NCBI GenBank assembly: GCA_030629485.1
Contig: DAOVOW010000002.1
Coordinates: 1-19,580 of the forward strand
Direction: 5' to 3'
Length of the DNA: 19,580 nucleotides
From: a bacterium
GTDB taxonomy: Bacteria; Zixibacteria; MSB-5A5; GN15; FEB-12
Shown: one piece after another, positions 7,545 through 15,410 of the stretch
Numbering within the stretch: position 1 is the stretch's first letter
Layout: every line of letters begins with the position of its first letter
Position numbers and translations under genes: made by a program
The notes under the pieces: generated by a model
What the model was told of the DNA's origin: nothing
The model's database searches: none
Seen by the model: the letters and a program-made list of their open reading frames with translations, nothing else

Positions 7545-7555
7545 ATGGAGAGAAC

Positions 7556-7888
7556 ATGAGAATAGCTGTTGCTTCTGAGGGGAGAGAGTTGTCGAGCAAG
7601 ATAGATCCGCGCTTTGGCAGAGCTAAGTACATTGTCATTCACGATACTGGAAATGGCGAATTGGAGGTGCTTGACAACCAGGAAACATCTCAACTCCCCG
7701 GTGGTGCGGGAGTGAAAGCGGCGGAAGCTGTAGTCGACAAGAATGTCGACTATGTTGTATCACAGAACTTCGGTCCCAAGGCCCTCCAGGTCTTCAAGGT
7801 CGCGAACGTAAAGGCAGCCGTATTTTCCGACGGAACCGTCGCCGATGCGATAGAGTTGACCAAGCGCGGGCAACTGAACATCATATAA
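7556..7888 (+). CDS. NifX/NafY-like dinitrogenase cofactor family protein
   Basis: A 110-aa stand-alone member of the NifB/NifX/NafY (MTH1175-type) fold. Typical features are the start MRIAVASEG, the block SSKIDPRFGRAKYIVIHD, the turn GGAGVKAAEAVVDKNVDYVV, the GPKALQVF segment and the end IELTKRGQL. Members with a nif operon bind or carry iron-molybdenum cofactor precursors. Orphans such as this one occur widely in anaerobes without nitrogenase, and no nif structural gene lies in this window, so nitrogen fixation should not be inferred. GGAG (7547-7550) places the start at ATG 7556 rather than GTG 7541. It is the last gene of the + strand block. Confidence 0.9.
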   Translation: MRIAVASEGRELSSKIDPRFGRAKYIVIHDTGNGELEVLDNQETSQLPGGAGVKAAEAVVDKNVDYVVSQNFGPKALQVFKVANVKAAVFSDGTVADAIELTKRGQLNII

Positions 7889-8050
7889 CAGGCTGTGGTC
7901 ATGTCCCTAACAGCCAACAAAGCGGTTCTGTAGGCCATAACACATGGGATTCTGGGATGGTTCTACGTCATCGCGAGACCACGCGCTTCGCGCGTCCGCC
8001 CACAGGAACTCTGTCAAGGTGCGTGGGGTGTAAAACCCCGATTGATGCAG
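7889..8050. other. Convergent intergenic region with three hairpins
   Basis: This gap lies between the end of the + strand cluster and the end of the - strand M48 gene, so it should stop transcription from both sides. I see GGCTGT/ACAGCC (7891-7896 with 7910-7915), a strong ACGCGC-TTC-GCGCGT hairpin (7981-7995), and GGGGT-GTAAA-ACCCC (8025-8039). None has a clear T-run, so classic intrinsic termination is not shown. No gene is apparent. Confidence 0.35.
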
Positions 8051-8878
8051 CTACTTCGCCGGGAACCGCTTGAGCATCTGTTGGTATCGAGATTCGTTGA
8101 GGATCAGACCTGGAGGTAGAGGTTGCATCTCGGCGATCTGAGCGTGCGCGTTGGCGATCCGTTCCTGCGTCGCAGGATGAGAACTGGCCAGTTGCTCGAA
8201 GACATTCGGTGCGCCACGATCACCGAGCGCCGCAAGTTTGTCGAACATCCCGAGAGCACCCTGAGGATCATAGCCAGCCTTCGCCATGTAATGAATACCG
8301 AACCTATCGGCCTCGCGTTCGGCGCCTCGCGAGTAACCGGCAAAGACCAGTCCCATCCCCAGTCCGATAGCAGCATCCAACGCTTGTCCTGCCCCCTCGC
8401 CTCCAAAGGCCAGTTCGTAAGCCAAGGCCACCCCGAGTGCTTTCTGGAGTCGCTTGATGCCATGTCGCGCGACAACATGCGAGATCTCGTGCGCCATCAC
8501 CGCCGCCATTTCCGCCTCGTTGTCCATCTCGCGCAACAGTCCGGTATAGAAATAGATGTAACCACCCGGCGCCGCGAAGGCGTTGATCTGGTCGGACTGA
8601 ATGACTTTGAAATGGTACTCGATATCCTGCCGGTCACAGATATCAACGATCTTCTGCCCCACCTCGGTCAGATATGCCTGCCAAACGGAGTCAGGCAGAA
8701 CAGTCTCGGTTCCCTCTACCTGCTGCGCCATACCGGCGCCGATCTCAACCTCTTGACCGGACGGGATGATAATGAACGATTTCTGACCGCCGGGACCAGT
8801 AGTAGCGCATGACAAGAAGACGACAAACATTGCAGCCAACACAATAGCGCGTACTCTGAAAACTCGAGTAGTCATCAT
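8051..8878 (-). CDS. M48 family metalloprotease, lipoprotein
   Basis: A 275-aa zinc protease of the M48 family (BepA/LoiP-like). A signal sequence with lipobox FLSC puts the lipidated cysteine at residue 24, so it should be anchored in the periplasm. HEISH (130-134) provides two zinc ligands and the catalytic Glu, and READRFG (E189) gives the third ligand. The stretch QINAFAAPGGYIYFYTGLL is the typical substrate-cleft strand before the active site. Related enzymes remove misfolded outer-membrane proteins. AGGAG lies 2 bases before ATG 8878 and 5 before ATG 8875; the second may be the true start. It lies 237 bases after the DUF4870-type gene, with a repeat in between. Confidence 0.93.
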   Translation of the reverse strand: MMTTRVFRVRAIVLAAMFVVFLSCATTGPGGQKSFIIIPSGQEVEIGAGMAQQVEGTETVLPDSVWQAYLTEVGQKIVDICDRQDIEYHFKVIQSDQINAFAAPGGYIYFYTGLLREMDNEAEMAAVMAHEISHVVARHGIKRLQKALGVALAYELAFGGEGAGQALDAAIGLGMGLVFAGYSRGAEREADRFGIHYMAKAGYDPQGALGMFDKLAALGDRGAPNVFEQLASSHPATQERIANAHAQIAEMQPLPPGLILNESRYQQMLKRFPAK

Positions 8879-8930
8879 CTCTCCTTCACAATTCGCATGT
8901 TCGAAAAAACGCCGGAAGAGAAACTATGAA

Positions 8931-9097
8931 GTTGTTGAAAAAGAGCTTCATCACACCTGAAACTTACCTGACTTGTCATGCCCGCGAAGGCGGGCATCCA
9001 GTAACTCGTCAATCCAGATAGATTCCCGCCTGCGCGGGAATGACATGCAACGCAGCGAAACTTCTTTTCTGCCTCTTGTGCCGAGTATTTCAACAAC
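8931..9097. repeat. Nested inverted repeat around a REP unit, MITE-like
   Basis: GTTGTTGAAA (8931-8940) and TTTCAACAAC (9088-9097) are perfect 10-base inverted copies enclosing the hairpin pair at 8974-9045. The 167-base unit could fold into one long cruciform or mRNA stem. No flanking target duplication was found. It lies between two same-direction genes (DUF4870-type and M48) and contains no gene. Confidence 0.55.
8974..9045. repeat. REP-like palindromic element, head-to-head pair
   Basis: The element starts TGTCAT and ends ATGACA. Inside are two hairpins: GCCCGC-GAAG-GCGGGC (8980-8995) and TTCCCGC-CTGC-GCGGGAA (9023-9040). The two units point in opposite directions. The GTCAT-hairpin-ATCCAG unit is a dispersed repeat type seen in many Gram-negative genomes, and a second copy lies at 17921-17990. 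Confidence 0.8.
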
Positions 9098-9115
9098 CTG
9101 CCAGTTGTGGCCCAG

Positions 9116-9526
9116 CTACAGCTTGGCTTTGTCGGCCAGGTCACCAATGATTGGCAAGCGGTAGTTCTTTCCCTGAATGGCGAATACGATACCAGCCACC
9201 GACAATGCCACAGCACCGATCAGGATACCCTTGAACACCAGATCGGATATGGCGTCAATCAGGAACAATACCGCGACCAGTTCGATGAGGAACAACAGCA
9301 CTCCCTGGCGAGCGTGAAAGCGTGCTTCTTTGTTATCTTTCATGCTCAAGAGCGGCACGAAGCACAAAAGCGGGATGTACGCCATGATAGCAGCCATACG
9401 TCCCTCATCCGAGACGAACTGTCCGGTGTTCGCACCGCTGGGACTGTCCTGCGCGGTCTCGTCAAGACCGGGAATCTCCCCAGTCGGTTTCTCATCGGCG
9501 TTGTCTGTGAAAAACGAATCTGTCAT
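9116..9526 (-). CDS. DUF4870-like (Tic20-type) membrane protein
   Basis: A 136-aa protein with an acidic, soluble N-terminus (about 40 residues) followed by three or four hydrophobic segments. The motif AYIPLLCFVPLL, then the charged NKEARFHARQGVLLF, matches the DUF4870 / Tic20-like pattern, in which HARQG lies between membrane helices. Function is unknown in bacteria. GGGAGG lies just upstream of ATG 9526. The gene starts 30 bases downstream of the GH57 stop and is likely co-transcribed with it. Confidence 0.75.
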   Translation of the reverse strand: MTDSFFTDNADEKPTGEIPGLDETAQDSPSGANTGQFVSDEGRMAAIMAYIPLLCFVPLLSMKDNKEARFHARQGVLLFLIELVAVLFLIDAISDLVFKGILIGAVALSVAGIVFAIQGKNYRLPIIGDLADKAKL

Positions 9527-9556
9527 AGTGCCTCCCTGGCGCTCCGAAGCGGCAGG

Positions 9557-11686
9557 CTAAGCGGGCCAAAACATCTCTTTGTTTTTTTCGGCCACGTTGA
9601 TTTCAATTGGCTCGTCCTCGGGCCAGTTTTCCAGCTTTTCCTGCCCGTCCAACAGCGCCACCGTGAAGCCAACCCGGCCGAAGCCTTCCTCCCATAACCA
9701 GGACCGATCCACGGCAAGCTCAAGTATGTCACCAAGGCAGTACTGATACCAGCCAGCCTCTTCAGCCGCTTCAACCTCACCGGTCGGCGTCAACATCAGA
9801 TGTCGCACCTCCGGGGTGAAAAAAGCGATCTGAAAAACCAGCTTCTTGACTAATTCTAAAGCTTTCACGTCAACAAAGTCAAGCCGAATATACAGCCGCT
9901 GGTGATCATAAGCGAAATGTATCCTGGAGAGGTAACGCTCAACGCGATGCATGGCGCCACCCGCTTTGAGGCAATCGAAGTAACCCGCACCGGCCCATTC
10001 GTAAAAATCCGACCGACGGCCATCAATCTCAGGTGTCACCAGGGCATCGGGCGACACGGCTTTGAGACCGGCGCCGGCGCGATAGATGGGATCATACAGT
10101 CTGGCTGGAACCTCCAAGCCCAGCAACTCGTACACAGCCATGAGGTGCCGGCGAAAGATGTGATCGAATTGTTCGTTGCCGGCGCCGCGATGTTCATCGC
10201 CGTACCACCAGCACCAGTCGGAACCCTCGGCAATGTAAATCTGCCGCCAGGCGGCGGCGAGGCGATCCGAGTCAAAATCAGCGTGTTGTTCTTCGAATTC
10301 CGTCAACATATTGCGGGCCTCACTCAGAAGATCCCATGCGGCATTGTCTTCCTGATGACCAATCCAGATCCTAAAATTGTGATTGATCCAACTACCGGCA
10401 AAGAGTGAAGACAACGGTCGAGACTTAAGGTTCTGCGCGGCCTCAGTCAGGGTTACTGTCCGGATCAGAGGATCATCATTCAGGCGGCGATACAACTCGT
10501 TTAGAAAATCACGACCGTCGTTGGGGAAGTACTCCCACGCGTTCTCACCATCCAAAATCACAGGCACCACGGTCTGGTCAAGACGATCGGCCAGCAACTG
10601 GCGCAACCTGGTCAGGTGATCGACAAAGTCTGCAGCAGCTTTGTCGGCGTCCCAACCGGAATAGACAAAACCGATTCGGTCGGACAGAGCGTGGTCTCTG
10701 AAAAACAGCTTCAGCCCCGAGCCGTATTCGTAGACGGCGTGGATTGGTTGTGATCGTGGGTCCATATTGGACTTCTTGAGGGAACCATACAGGATTTCTT
10801 CATCGGTGGCAACCCACTTTACGCCCAGACGGATCAACATCTCGGCGACCTCCTCGGATACCGAGCCCTCCGAAGGCCACAAACCTGCCATCGGGGCGTC
10901 AAACCATTCCTCAAACTTCTCCATCGATCTCCGAATGTGCCACTCGGCGTCTTCCGGATGACAAAAGCGCTTGGAGGGCAACGTCAACCTGGGAGTAGCT
11001 TCCAGAGCGACGTTGGTGTCGCACAGGAGTGGGAGGATCGGATGGTAGTACGGCGTGAACGAGATGTCTACCTTTTGCTGGGTGAAGTAATCACGGTAGG
11101 CAGGCACTACTTTGCGAATCAGAGCTATCTGCCAGTCAAGAAGCGCCTGCTTTTGTTCCTCGCTGAAGTTGCGCCCCTTGGCCAGCAACTCCTTGACAGG
11201 TGATTCGCCGTGGAACATCGGATCGGCCCATACCAGATTGGACCAGACTTGCAGGTCTCTGATTTCCTGTGATGTGAACAGTGAAGGTAGCCCCTCCCCG
11301 CCCGCACCGTTTCTGGCCTTTCGGAACAGTTCATGATAGCGTCGGTACGGTTCGATCATGTTAGTTTGATTAGCCGCGAAGAAACTCTCCAGGAGTTCGG
11401 CTTTCTGACTGGGAGTCATATCCTCGGCTCGCAGGCGGGAAAGATCCAGATGCGGATCAGAGCCGCCGTCCACGTACATCTGAAGCTGGTCCAACAGAGA
11501 CGGCACCAGATTGAACGTCACGCGAACGTTTTCGTACTCACCGACAGTGAGCAGCATATCGAGATAGTCTTTAGTGGCGTGTAGACGGACCCACGGTAGC
11601 ACCATCCGGTTGGAGCCGGGCTCCTGATAATTCGGCTGATGCATATGCCATAGGATTGCAAGCTTCAACGGAGTAGTAATAGTCAT
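9557..11686 (-). CDS. Glycoside hydrolase family 57 protein
   Basis: A 709-aa GH57 enzyme (alpha-amylase / 4-alpha-glucanotransferase-type family), acting on alpha-glucans such as glycogen or starch. Motifs seen: WHMHQP (about 13-18), GLWPSEGSVS with likely nucleophile E273, VPVILDGENAWEYF with likely acid/base D379, and WIGHQEDNAAWDLL further on. A C-terminal region after about 560 reads as beta-rich (HFAYDHQRLYIRLDF) and may be a carbohydrate-binding domain. No signal peptide, so probably cytoplasmic. ATG 11686 is chosen over 11710 because GGGAGG lies just before it and the N-terminus then begins MTITTPLKLAILWHMHQP. It follows the TPR gene by 32 bases. Confidence 0.93.
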   Translation of the reverse strand: MTITTPLKLAILWHMHQPNYQEPGSNRMVLPWVRLHATKDYLDMLLTVGEYENVRVTFNLVPSLLDQLQMYVDGGSDPHLDLSRLRAEDMTPSQKAELLESFFAANQTNMIEPYRRYHELFRKARNGAGGEGLPSLFTSQEIRDLQVWSNLVWADPMFHGESPVKELLAKGRNFSEEQKQALLDWQIALIRKVVPAYRDYFTQQKVDISFTPYYHPILPLLCDTNVALEATPRLTLPSKRFCHPEDAEWHIRRSMEKFEEWFDAPMAGLWPSEGSVSEEVAEMLIRLGVKWVATDEEILYGSLKKSNMDPRSQPIHAVYEYGSGLKLFFRDHALSDRIGFVYSGWDADKAAADFVDHLTRLRQLLADRLDQTVVPVILDGENAWEYFPNDGRDFLNELYRRLNDDPLIRTVTLTEAAQNLKSRPLSSLFAGSWINHNFRIWIGHQEDNAAWDLLSEARNMLTEFEEQHADFDSDRLAAAWRQIYIAEGSDWCWWYGDEHRGAGNEQFDHIFRRHLMAVYELLGLEVPARLYDPIYRAGAGLKAVSPDALVTPEIDGRRSDFYEWAGAGYFDCLKAGGAMHRVERYLSRIHFAYDHQRLYIRLDFVDVKALELVKKLVFQIAFFTPEVRHLMLTPTGEVEAAEEAGWYQYCLGDILELAVDRSWLWEEGFGRVGFTVALLDGQEKLENWPEDEPIEINVAEKNKEMFWPA

Positions 11687-11718
11687 GTCGCCTCCCCAAC
11701 CCTCGGCCATCGATGTTA

Positions 11719-12393
11719 TCAGCCGGGGTTCTTCTCAACGAATCTCCGAACAGCGCGCTTGACCAACTCAGACCCTGCGAAACGCGCTTTGATGCTATCA
11801 AGGTCCGCCCTTGCTTTCTCCACCTCGCCGATCTCGAGGTAGTTTCGCATGGCGGAATTGAGATAGTCACCACCCAGCGGCCCATCTGGAAACTCGCTAA
11901 ACGCTTGTTGGAATTTCTCGGCTGCCTCGACGAAGTTACCCTGGTCCTCATAGCAGGAGGCGACGCCGGCCGATGCCGCGGCTCTGGTAAGGGTGTTGTT
12001 ACGATACTTGTTCAAGTACATCTCGAAGTACCGGATAGCTTCATCATAATTACGGATGCGGTAGTTGAGCTTGCCGAGCAGAAACGTCGCATGTTCGGCC
12101 GTCTTATCCCCGGAATAGTCCTCGACGATCTGCGTAAAACCCATGATCGCCACCTGGTTGTTCTTGTTGCGATAATCCTGAAGAGCATGAGCATACTTCG
12201 TTGCGGCCTCGCCTGCCCGAGTTGCACGAGACTGGGCATAGTACACCGATGCCACGATTATCAGGACCGCCGCCGCCACTCCAATCACTAACAACTGCCA
12301 GTTTCCAAGTAACCAGCTTCGTAACTTGAGCATAAAAGTGGTGAACTTATCTTCCTTGATCTGCCTCTTGGTCAGTCTAACCTTCTGGTACAT
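11719..12393 (-). CDS. Membrane-anchored TPR protein
   Basis: A 224-aa protein with a basic N-terminus (VRLTKRQIKEDKF), one transmembrane helix at about 33-53 (WQLLVIGVAAAVLIIVASVYY), then helical repeats facing the periplasm. At least three TPR-like units are visible: AIMGFTQIVEDYSGDKTA, DEAIRYFEMYLNKYRNN, and FVEAAEKFQQAFSEFP. The layout resembles YfgM-like proteins that work with periplasmic chaperones or the Sec translocon; this is analogy, not identity. GAGGAG before ATG 12393 selects that start over TTG 12396. It lies 172 bases after the outer-membrane protein gene; the gap holds GGTTGA-G-TCAACC (12452-12464), whose right arm could also pair with a TTGAC stretch near 12535. Confidence 0.85.
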   Translation of the reverse strand: MYQKVRLTKRQIKEDKFTTFMLKLRSWLLGNWQLLVIGVAAAVLIIVASVYYAQSRATRAGEAATKYAHALQDYRNKNNQVAIMGFTQIVEDYSGDKTAEHATFLLGKLNYRIRNYDEAIRYFEMYLNKYRNNTLTRAAASAGVASCYEDQGNFVEAAEKFQQAFSEFPDGPLGGDYLNSAMRNYLEIGEVEKARADLDSIKARFAGSELVKRAVRRFVEKNPG

Positions 12394-12565
12394 CAACGAC
12401 TCCTCACACGCGTTTTTCTCTCATATCGTTTATCGGCAGCGCGACCTCGCAGGTTGAGTCAACCAAGCCCACCGGCCACCATGTCAGCAGAACCGGATGG
12501 CATGAGCAAACCGCAGAATCGCTTTGCCTGGTTGACCGATGTAAACTGCCGTAAGGACTGCCGGC

Positions 12566-14008
12566 TTAGAACACCCCCGTGAATGTGAAACCAAAGTGGT
12601 GGTCTCTCATCTTCGCCTCGACAACAGTCTCACCCCAGTTTCGATATACCGTGCTGTAGGTATACGCCCAGTCGAGTTTGATCTGACTCCAGTGGATGCC
12701 GCTGCCGAGGGAATAGTTGCACCGGATCGGCGTGTCGTCCTTGTTGAGAGCCTCTACTAACGGCAGAAAGACAAGATGCGGGAAATCGAAACTTCTCTGA
12801 GATGATTTCGACTCCGAACTGTTCGGCCACGGAATCGGCACCATCCCCATACCGGCCCGTAGCGGAATCATGCCGATTGACGAGTTGATCCGGTACTCAC
12901 CACCGAACCGCAATGAGAAAACGTTGTTCCACCCCGGATCGATATCCGTGAAATACTCCTCGTTGTTGCCGGCCGGATCGATTCGCAGTGAATCACGCCG
13001 CTTGAATTTGGTGCTGCCATAACCACGGTACTCAGCGTCGGCGGTGATCACAGCATCGTCGCCGACATTCAAAGCCAGGCCGGCGCCGATGCTCAGCGGC
13101 AGTGTATACTTGGTGAGCTGATTGTCGATAAACGTCGTGTCGGTGCCTTCTTCCTGTGGCAGACCGTTTATCGACCTCACCTGATAGATCGAACTCCCGG
13201 TCTTGAGGTTCAGACTGAAAGGTGTTCGTAATACCAGCCCAGCACTGAATCGTTCACCGATTTTCTTCAGTCCCAATGTGAAGTTTACGCCGGAGAACTT
13301 TGTTGTATCCACCCAGTACACATCCACGACTTCGTCGATCACTTGCGCTCCCGGAGGAATCGGCAGATCAGCAGTCAGACTGCTTTGAAATATCTCCTGT
13401 ATGTTCGTTCCCGTATAGATGTTGACGCCGATTCCGAGTGATGTATTCTCATACATGCGCGTTCCGAAGGAAAAAGCGACGGAGTTGACACCACCCTCAC
13501 GAAGGGCTCGAGTGCTGATGTCAACCGGGAAAGTATCCAACTCCCATATATCGCCGGTGCGAGGGACCCACCGGTATGTCTCAATCTCGTAGTTGTATCC
13601 CAATCCCATTAGGTCTTCGAAATTGCGAGTGAAATTGATCGACCCAACAAATGGATGTCCCTTCACTCGAAACGGCGCCACAAAATTCAGCCCTGAGACG
13701 TTTTTCAGAGAACCGACGTGGTCAAACTTCCACGTCCTCGATTGAATATTGTAATTGGTGTAACCATGCGGGGCTGTCGATCCCAGGCTGAATCCAAGCA
13801 TGGGCCCTTCAAAACCGACCAGACCAGCCGGGTTCCAGGTGCCGGCCGTAATGTCATCAGCCAGCCCCAGGTAGGCGTTACCCATAGCCTCAGCGCGAGC
13901 GCCACCCCAGGTGAAATCAAAACTCGAATGGGGCAAATATGTTTGACTAGCGGCAGTGGTGGCAAGAAAAGCGACTACAACGACAACCTTGAGTAAAGAC
14001 TTGAGCAT
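12566..14008 (-). CDS. Outer-membrane beta-barrel protein, FadL/OmpP1-like
   Basis: A 480-aa exported protein. A signal peptide (MLKSLLKVVVVVAFLATTAAS) is followed by GGARAEAMGNAYLGLADDITAGTWNPAGL, the characteristic N-terminal hatch-like block of the FadL/toluene-transporter (OMPP1) group and of related PorV-like proteins. The rest is rich in alternating aromatic/polar strands and ends FGFTFTGVF, with the usual terminal phenylalanine of an outer-membrane barrel. Likely role is uptake of hydrophobic molecules or scaffolding; substrate unknown. AAAGGAG upstream selects ATG 14008 rather than 14035. Upstream lies a 257-base region with inverted GGGACA repeats (14101-14140). Confidence 0.82.
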   Translation of the reverse strand: MLKSLLKVVVVVAFLATTAASQTYLPHSSFDFTWGGARAEAMGNAYLGLADDITAGTWNPAGLVGFEGPMLGFSLGSTAPHGYTNYNIQSRTWKFDHVGSLKNVSGLNFVAPFRVKGHPFVGSINFTRNFEDLMGLGYNYEIETYRWVPRTGDIWELDTFPVDISTRALREGGVNSVAFSFGTRMYENTSLGIGVNIYTGTNIQEIFQSSLTADLPIPPGAQVIDEVVDVYWVDTTKFSGVNFTLGLKKIGERFSAGLVLRTPFSLNLKTGSSIYQVRSINGLPQEEGTDTTFIDNQLTKYTLPLSIGAGLALNVGDDAVITADAEYRGYGSTKFKRRDSLRIDPAGNNEEYFTDIDPGWNNVFSLRFGGEYRINSSIGMIPLRAGMGMVPIPWPNSSESKSSQRSFDFPHLVFLPLVEALNKDDTPIRCNYSLGSGIHWSQIKLDWAYTYSTVYRNWGETVVEAKMRDHHFGFTFTGVF

Positions 14009-14100
14009 ACCTTGGACTCCTTTATCACGCAGCAAACCGTTTTGTCTTCTTCATAGACGCACCAGCGCGCCAAAACAACCAACGAATATATGACTTACAG

Positions 14101-14140
14101 GGGACAATGTCAAACTTTCTGCGGGACAAAATGTCGTCCC
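14101..14140. repeat. Repeated GGGACA / TGTC motif, possible operator or IS-end remnant
   Basis: GGGACAATGTC (14101-14111) is followed by GGGACAAAATGTCGTCCC (14123-14140), which is itself an inverted repeat (GACA-AAA-TGTC flanked by GGGA and TCCC). It lies about 93 bases upstream of the outer-membrane protein gene start. Close repeats of this kind occur at IS ends and at operators; I cannot decide. The rest of the 257-base gap shows a G-run and a C-run (14157-14218) and no gene. Confidence 0.4.
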
Positions 14141-14265
14141 TAAGCGGGTATTTTTGGTGGGGGTTCGTGGTGTGGCGCCTTCAGACTGCCGCTGGGAAGG
14201 CAATGCACACCCCCCCCACAAGGCGTTATTTCATAATCGATTATGATCAACGGCACCGTCAGGAA

Positions 14266-15123
14266 TCACTCAACCATACCCGAATAGGGATAACCGAGCA
14301 GTTGCAGGATTTCCTTTGATATTTCCTCGATTGCCCGGTGCGTCACGTCGACTGTCTGCCAGCCTTCCGTACGGTAGAGTTCACGGCAGAATCTGAACTC
14401 CTGTGTCACTTCGCCGATTTCGTGGTAGCTTTGCAGTTCAGCCCGAGCTTTTGGGGCGATAGCAAAGTAACCGGAGCGTTCCTCTCTCATCCGAGCCAGC
14501 CGCTCCGGCTGAATCAGCAAGCCGATGACCTTCTTGGGATCAACCGACTCGAGCCGCCGAAGCAGGTTTTCCATGATAACGGTGTCCTTCACCACCGGGA
14601 TGTTGGCCACCTTGAGCCCATGATTACAGGCCAGGTAGACACTAATCGGGGTTTTGCACGATCTCGACAGTCCCAGCAGGACCGCATCCGCCTGTTCGAT
14701 CAACGAGCCGCAGCCATCGTCGTGCTCGACCGTGTATCCGATCGTGTCGATTCTCCCGTAGTAACGGTCATCGACAATCCGGAAAATCCCCGGTCGATAA
14801 TCGGGATGAACCCCCAGAAACTTGGACACGATATTGAGTGTCGGCTGCAGAATATTCAGATGCAGAATACCGCGATCTTCCAGACGCCGGCTGAAATAAT
14901 CGCTTAGCTTTCTGGAGATTACAGAAAACAGAACGAGGTCTTCGTCGTCGATCTCCTTGAGAATTCTGCCGATTTCTTTGTGTGTACGCACCTGCTGATA
15001 GATATGTTCAAGGGAGTACTCTACCTCCGTTTGGTCATACTGCACCAGGACTGCATCCATTAGCCGTTTGGCCGTCCCGCCGGTACCGTCAGATACAATC
15101 ACGATCTTCTTGAGTTCACTCAT
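14266..15123 (-). CDS. Bifunctional kinase/pyrophosphorylase regulating PEP synthase or PPDK (DUF299)
   Basis: A 285-aa member of the PSRP family. It inactivates PEP synthase or pyruvate phosphate dikinase by ADP-dependent phosphorylation of a threonine, and reactivates it by phosphate-dependent removal. Features: start KKIVIVSDGTGGTAKRL, the phosphate-binding loop GLSRSCKTP at 151-159 (the family usually has RxxKTP), then VYLACNHGLKVANIP, and a late YHEIGEV block. The target enzyme is not in the window, so PpsR versus PPDK-RP cannot be decided. It controls carbon flow between pyruvate and PEP. It is followed on the same strand by the outer-membrane protein gene after a 257-base gap. Confidence 0.93.
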   Translation of the reverse strand: MSELKKIVIVSDGTGGTAKRLMDAVLVQYDQTEVEYSLEHIYQQVRTHKEIGRILKEIDDEDLVLFSVISRKLSDYFSRRLEDRGILHLNILQPTLNIVSKFLGVHPDYRPGIFRIVDDRYYGRIDTIGYTVEHDDGCGSLIEQADAVLLGLSRSCKTPISVYLACNHGLKVANIPVVKDTVIMENLLRRLESVDPKKVIGLLIQPERLARMREERSGYFAIAPKARAELQSYHEIGEVTQEFRFCRELYRTEGWQTVDVTHRAIEEISKEILQLLGYPYSGMVE

Positions 15124-15242
15124 TCAAATGCTCTTCCGAAACAATGACCGTCACAACGTTTATTCCCGACCATGTACAGAGAATACCTGTATTCACTGAG
15201 AAAAGCAATGGGCGGGATCACGCTGAATGTGATGTGAATAAA

Positions 15243-15316
15243 TACCCCCGGCAGGAATCGAACCTGCGACCCTCGGTTTAGGAAACCGATGCTCTATCCA
15301 ACTGAGCTACGGGGGC
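15243..15316 (-). tRNA. tRNA-Arg (anticodon CCT)
   Basis: A 74-base cloverleaf on the minus strand. Acceptor GCCCCCG pairs with CGGGGGT (a G-T pair at 1-72), the discriminator is A, the D-arm is GCTC...GAGC, the anticodon arm is TCGGT-TTCCTAA-ACCGA (anticodon CCT, reading AGG), and the T-arm is GCAGG-TTCGATT-CCTGC. No CCA is encoded. It lies between apt and the PSRP gene on the same strand. Confidence 0.96.
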
Positions 15317-15321
15317 ATGGC

Positions 15322-15339
15322 AGACAGGCCAGCCTGTCT
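15322..15339 (-). other. Hairpin between apt and tRNA-Arg
   Basis: AGACAGG-CCAG-CCTGTCT is a perfect 7-bp stem with a 4-base loop, ending 6 bases upstream of the tRNA 5' end. It lacks a T-run, so it could be the 3' end stem of apt mRNA or a tRNA-processing structure. GGCCAGC occurs twice here (15328-15334 and 15344-15350). Confidence 0.4.
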
Positions 15340-15410
15340 TATAGGCCAGCTTGGATTTCTTTCTCCACAGGACAAATGTACGACAGTGCGCTCGCTTGCG
15401 CAAACAGTAA

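Noticed and set aside
7556..7888. Nitrogen fixation cluster
   Set aside because: The NifX-like protein is an orphan type and no nif structural or cofactor genes are in the window.
8973..9216. Open frames across the REP element with peptide words like CHSRAGGN and MPAFAGMT
   Set aside because: These are the usual chance translations of REP-type hairpins, not proteins.
9557..14035. Many overlapping + strand open frames across the GH57, TPR and outer-membrane genes
   Set aside because: They are short, lack ribosome sites and recognisable motifs, and lie opposite genes with strong family signatures.
14157..14218. G-run and C-run pairing as a terminator
   Set aside because: On the minus strand no T-run follows the stem, and no + strand gene ends here.
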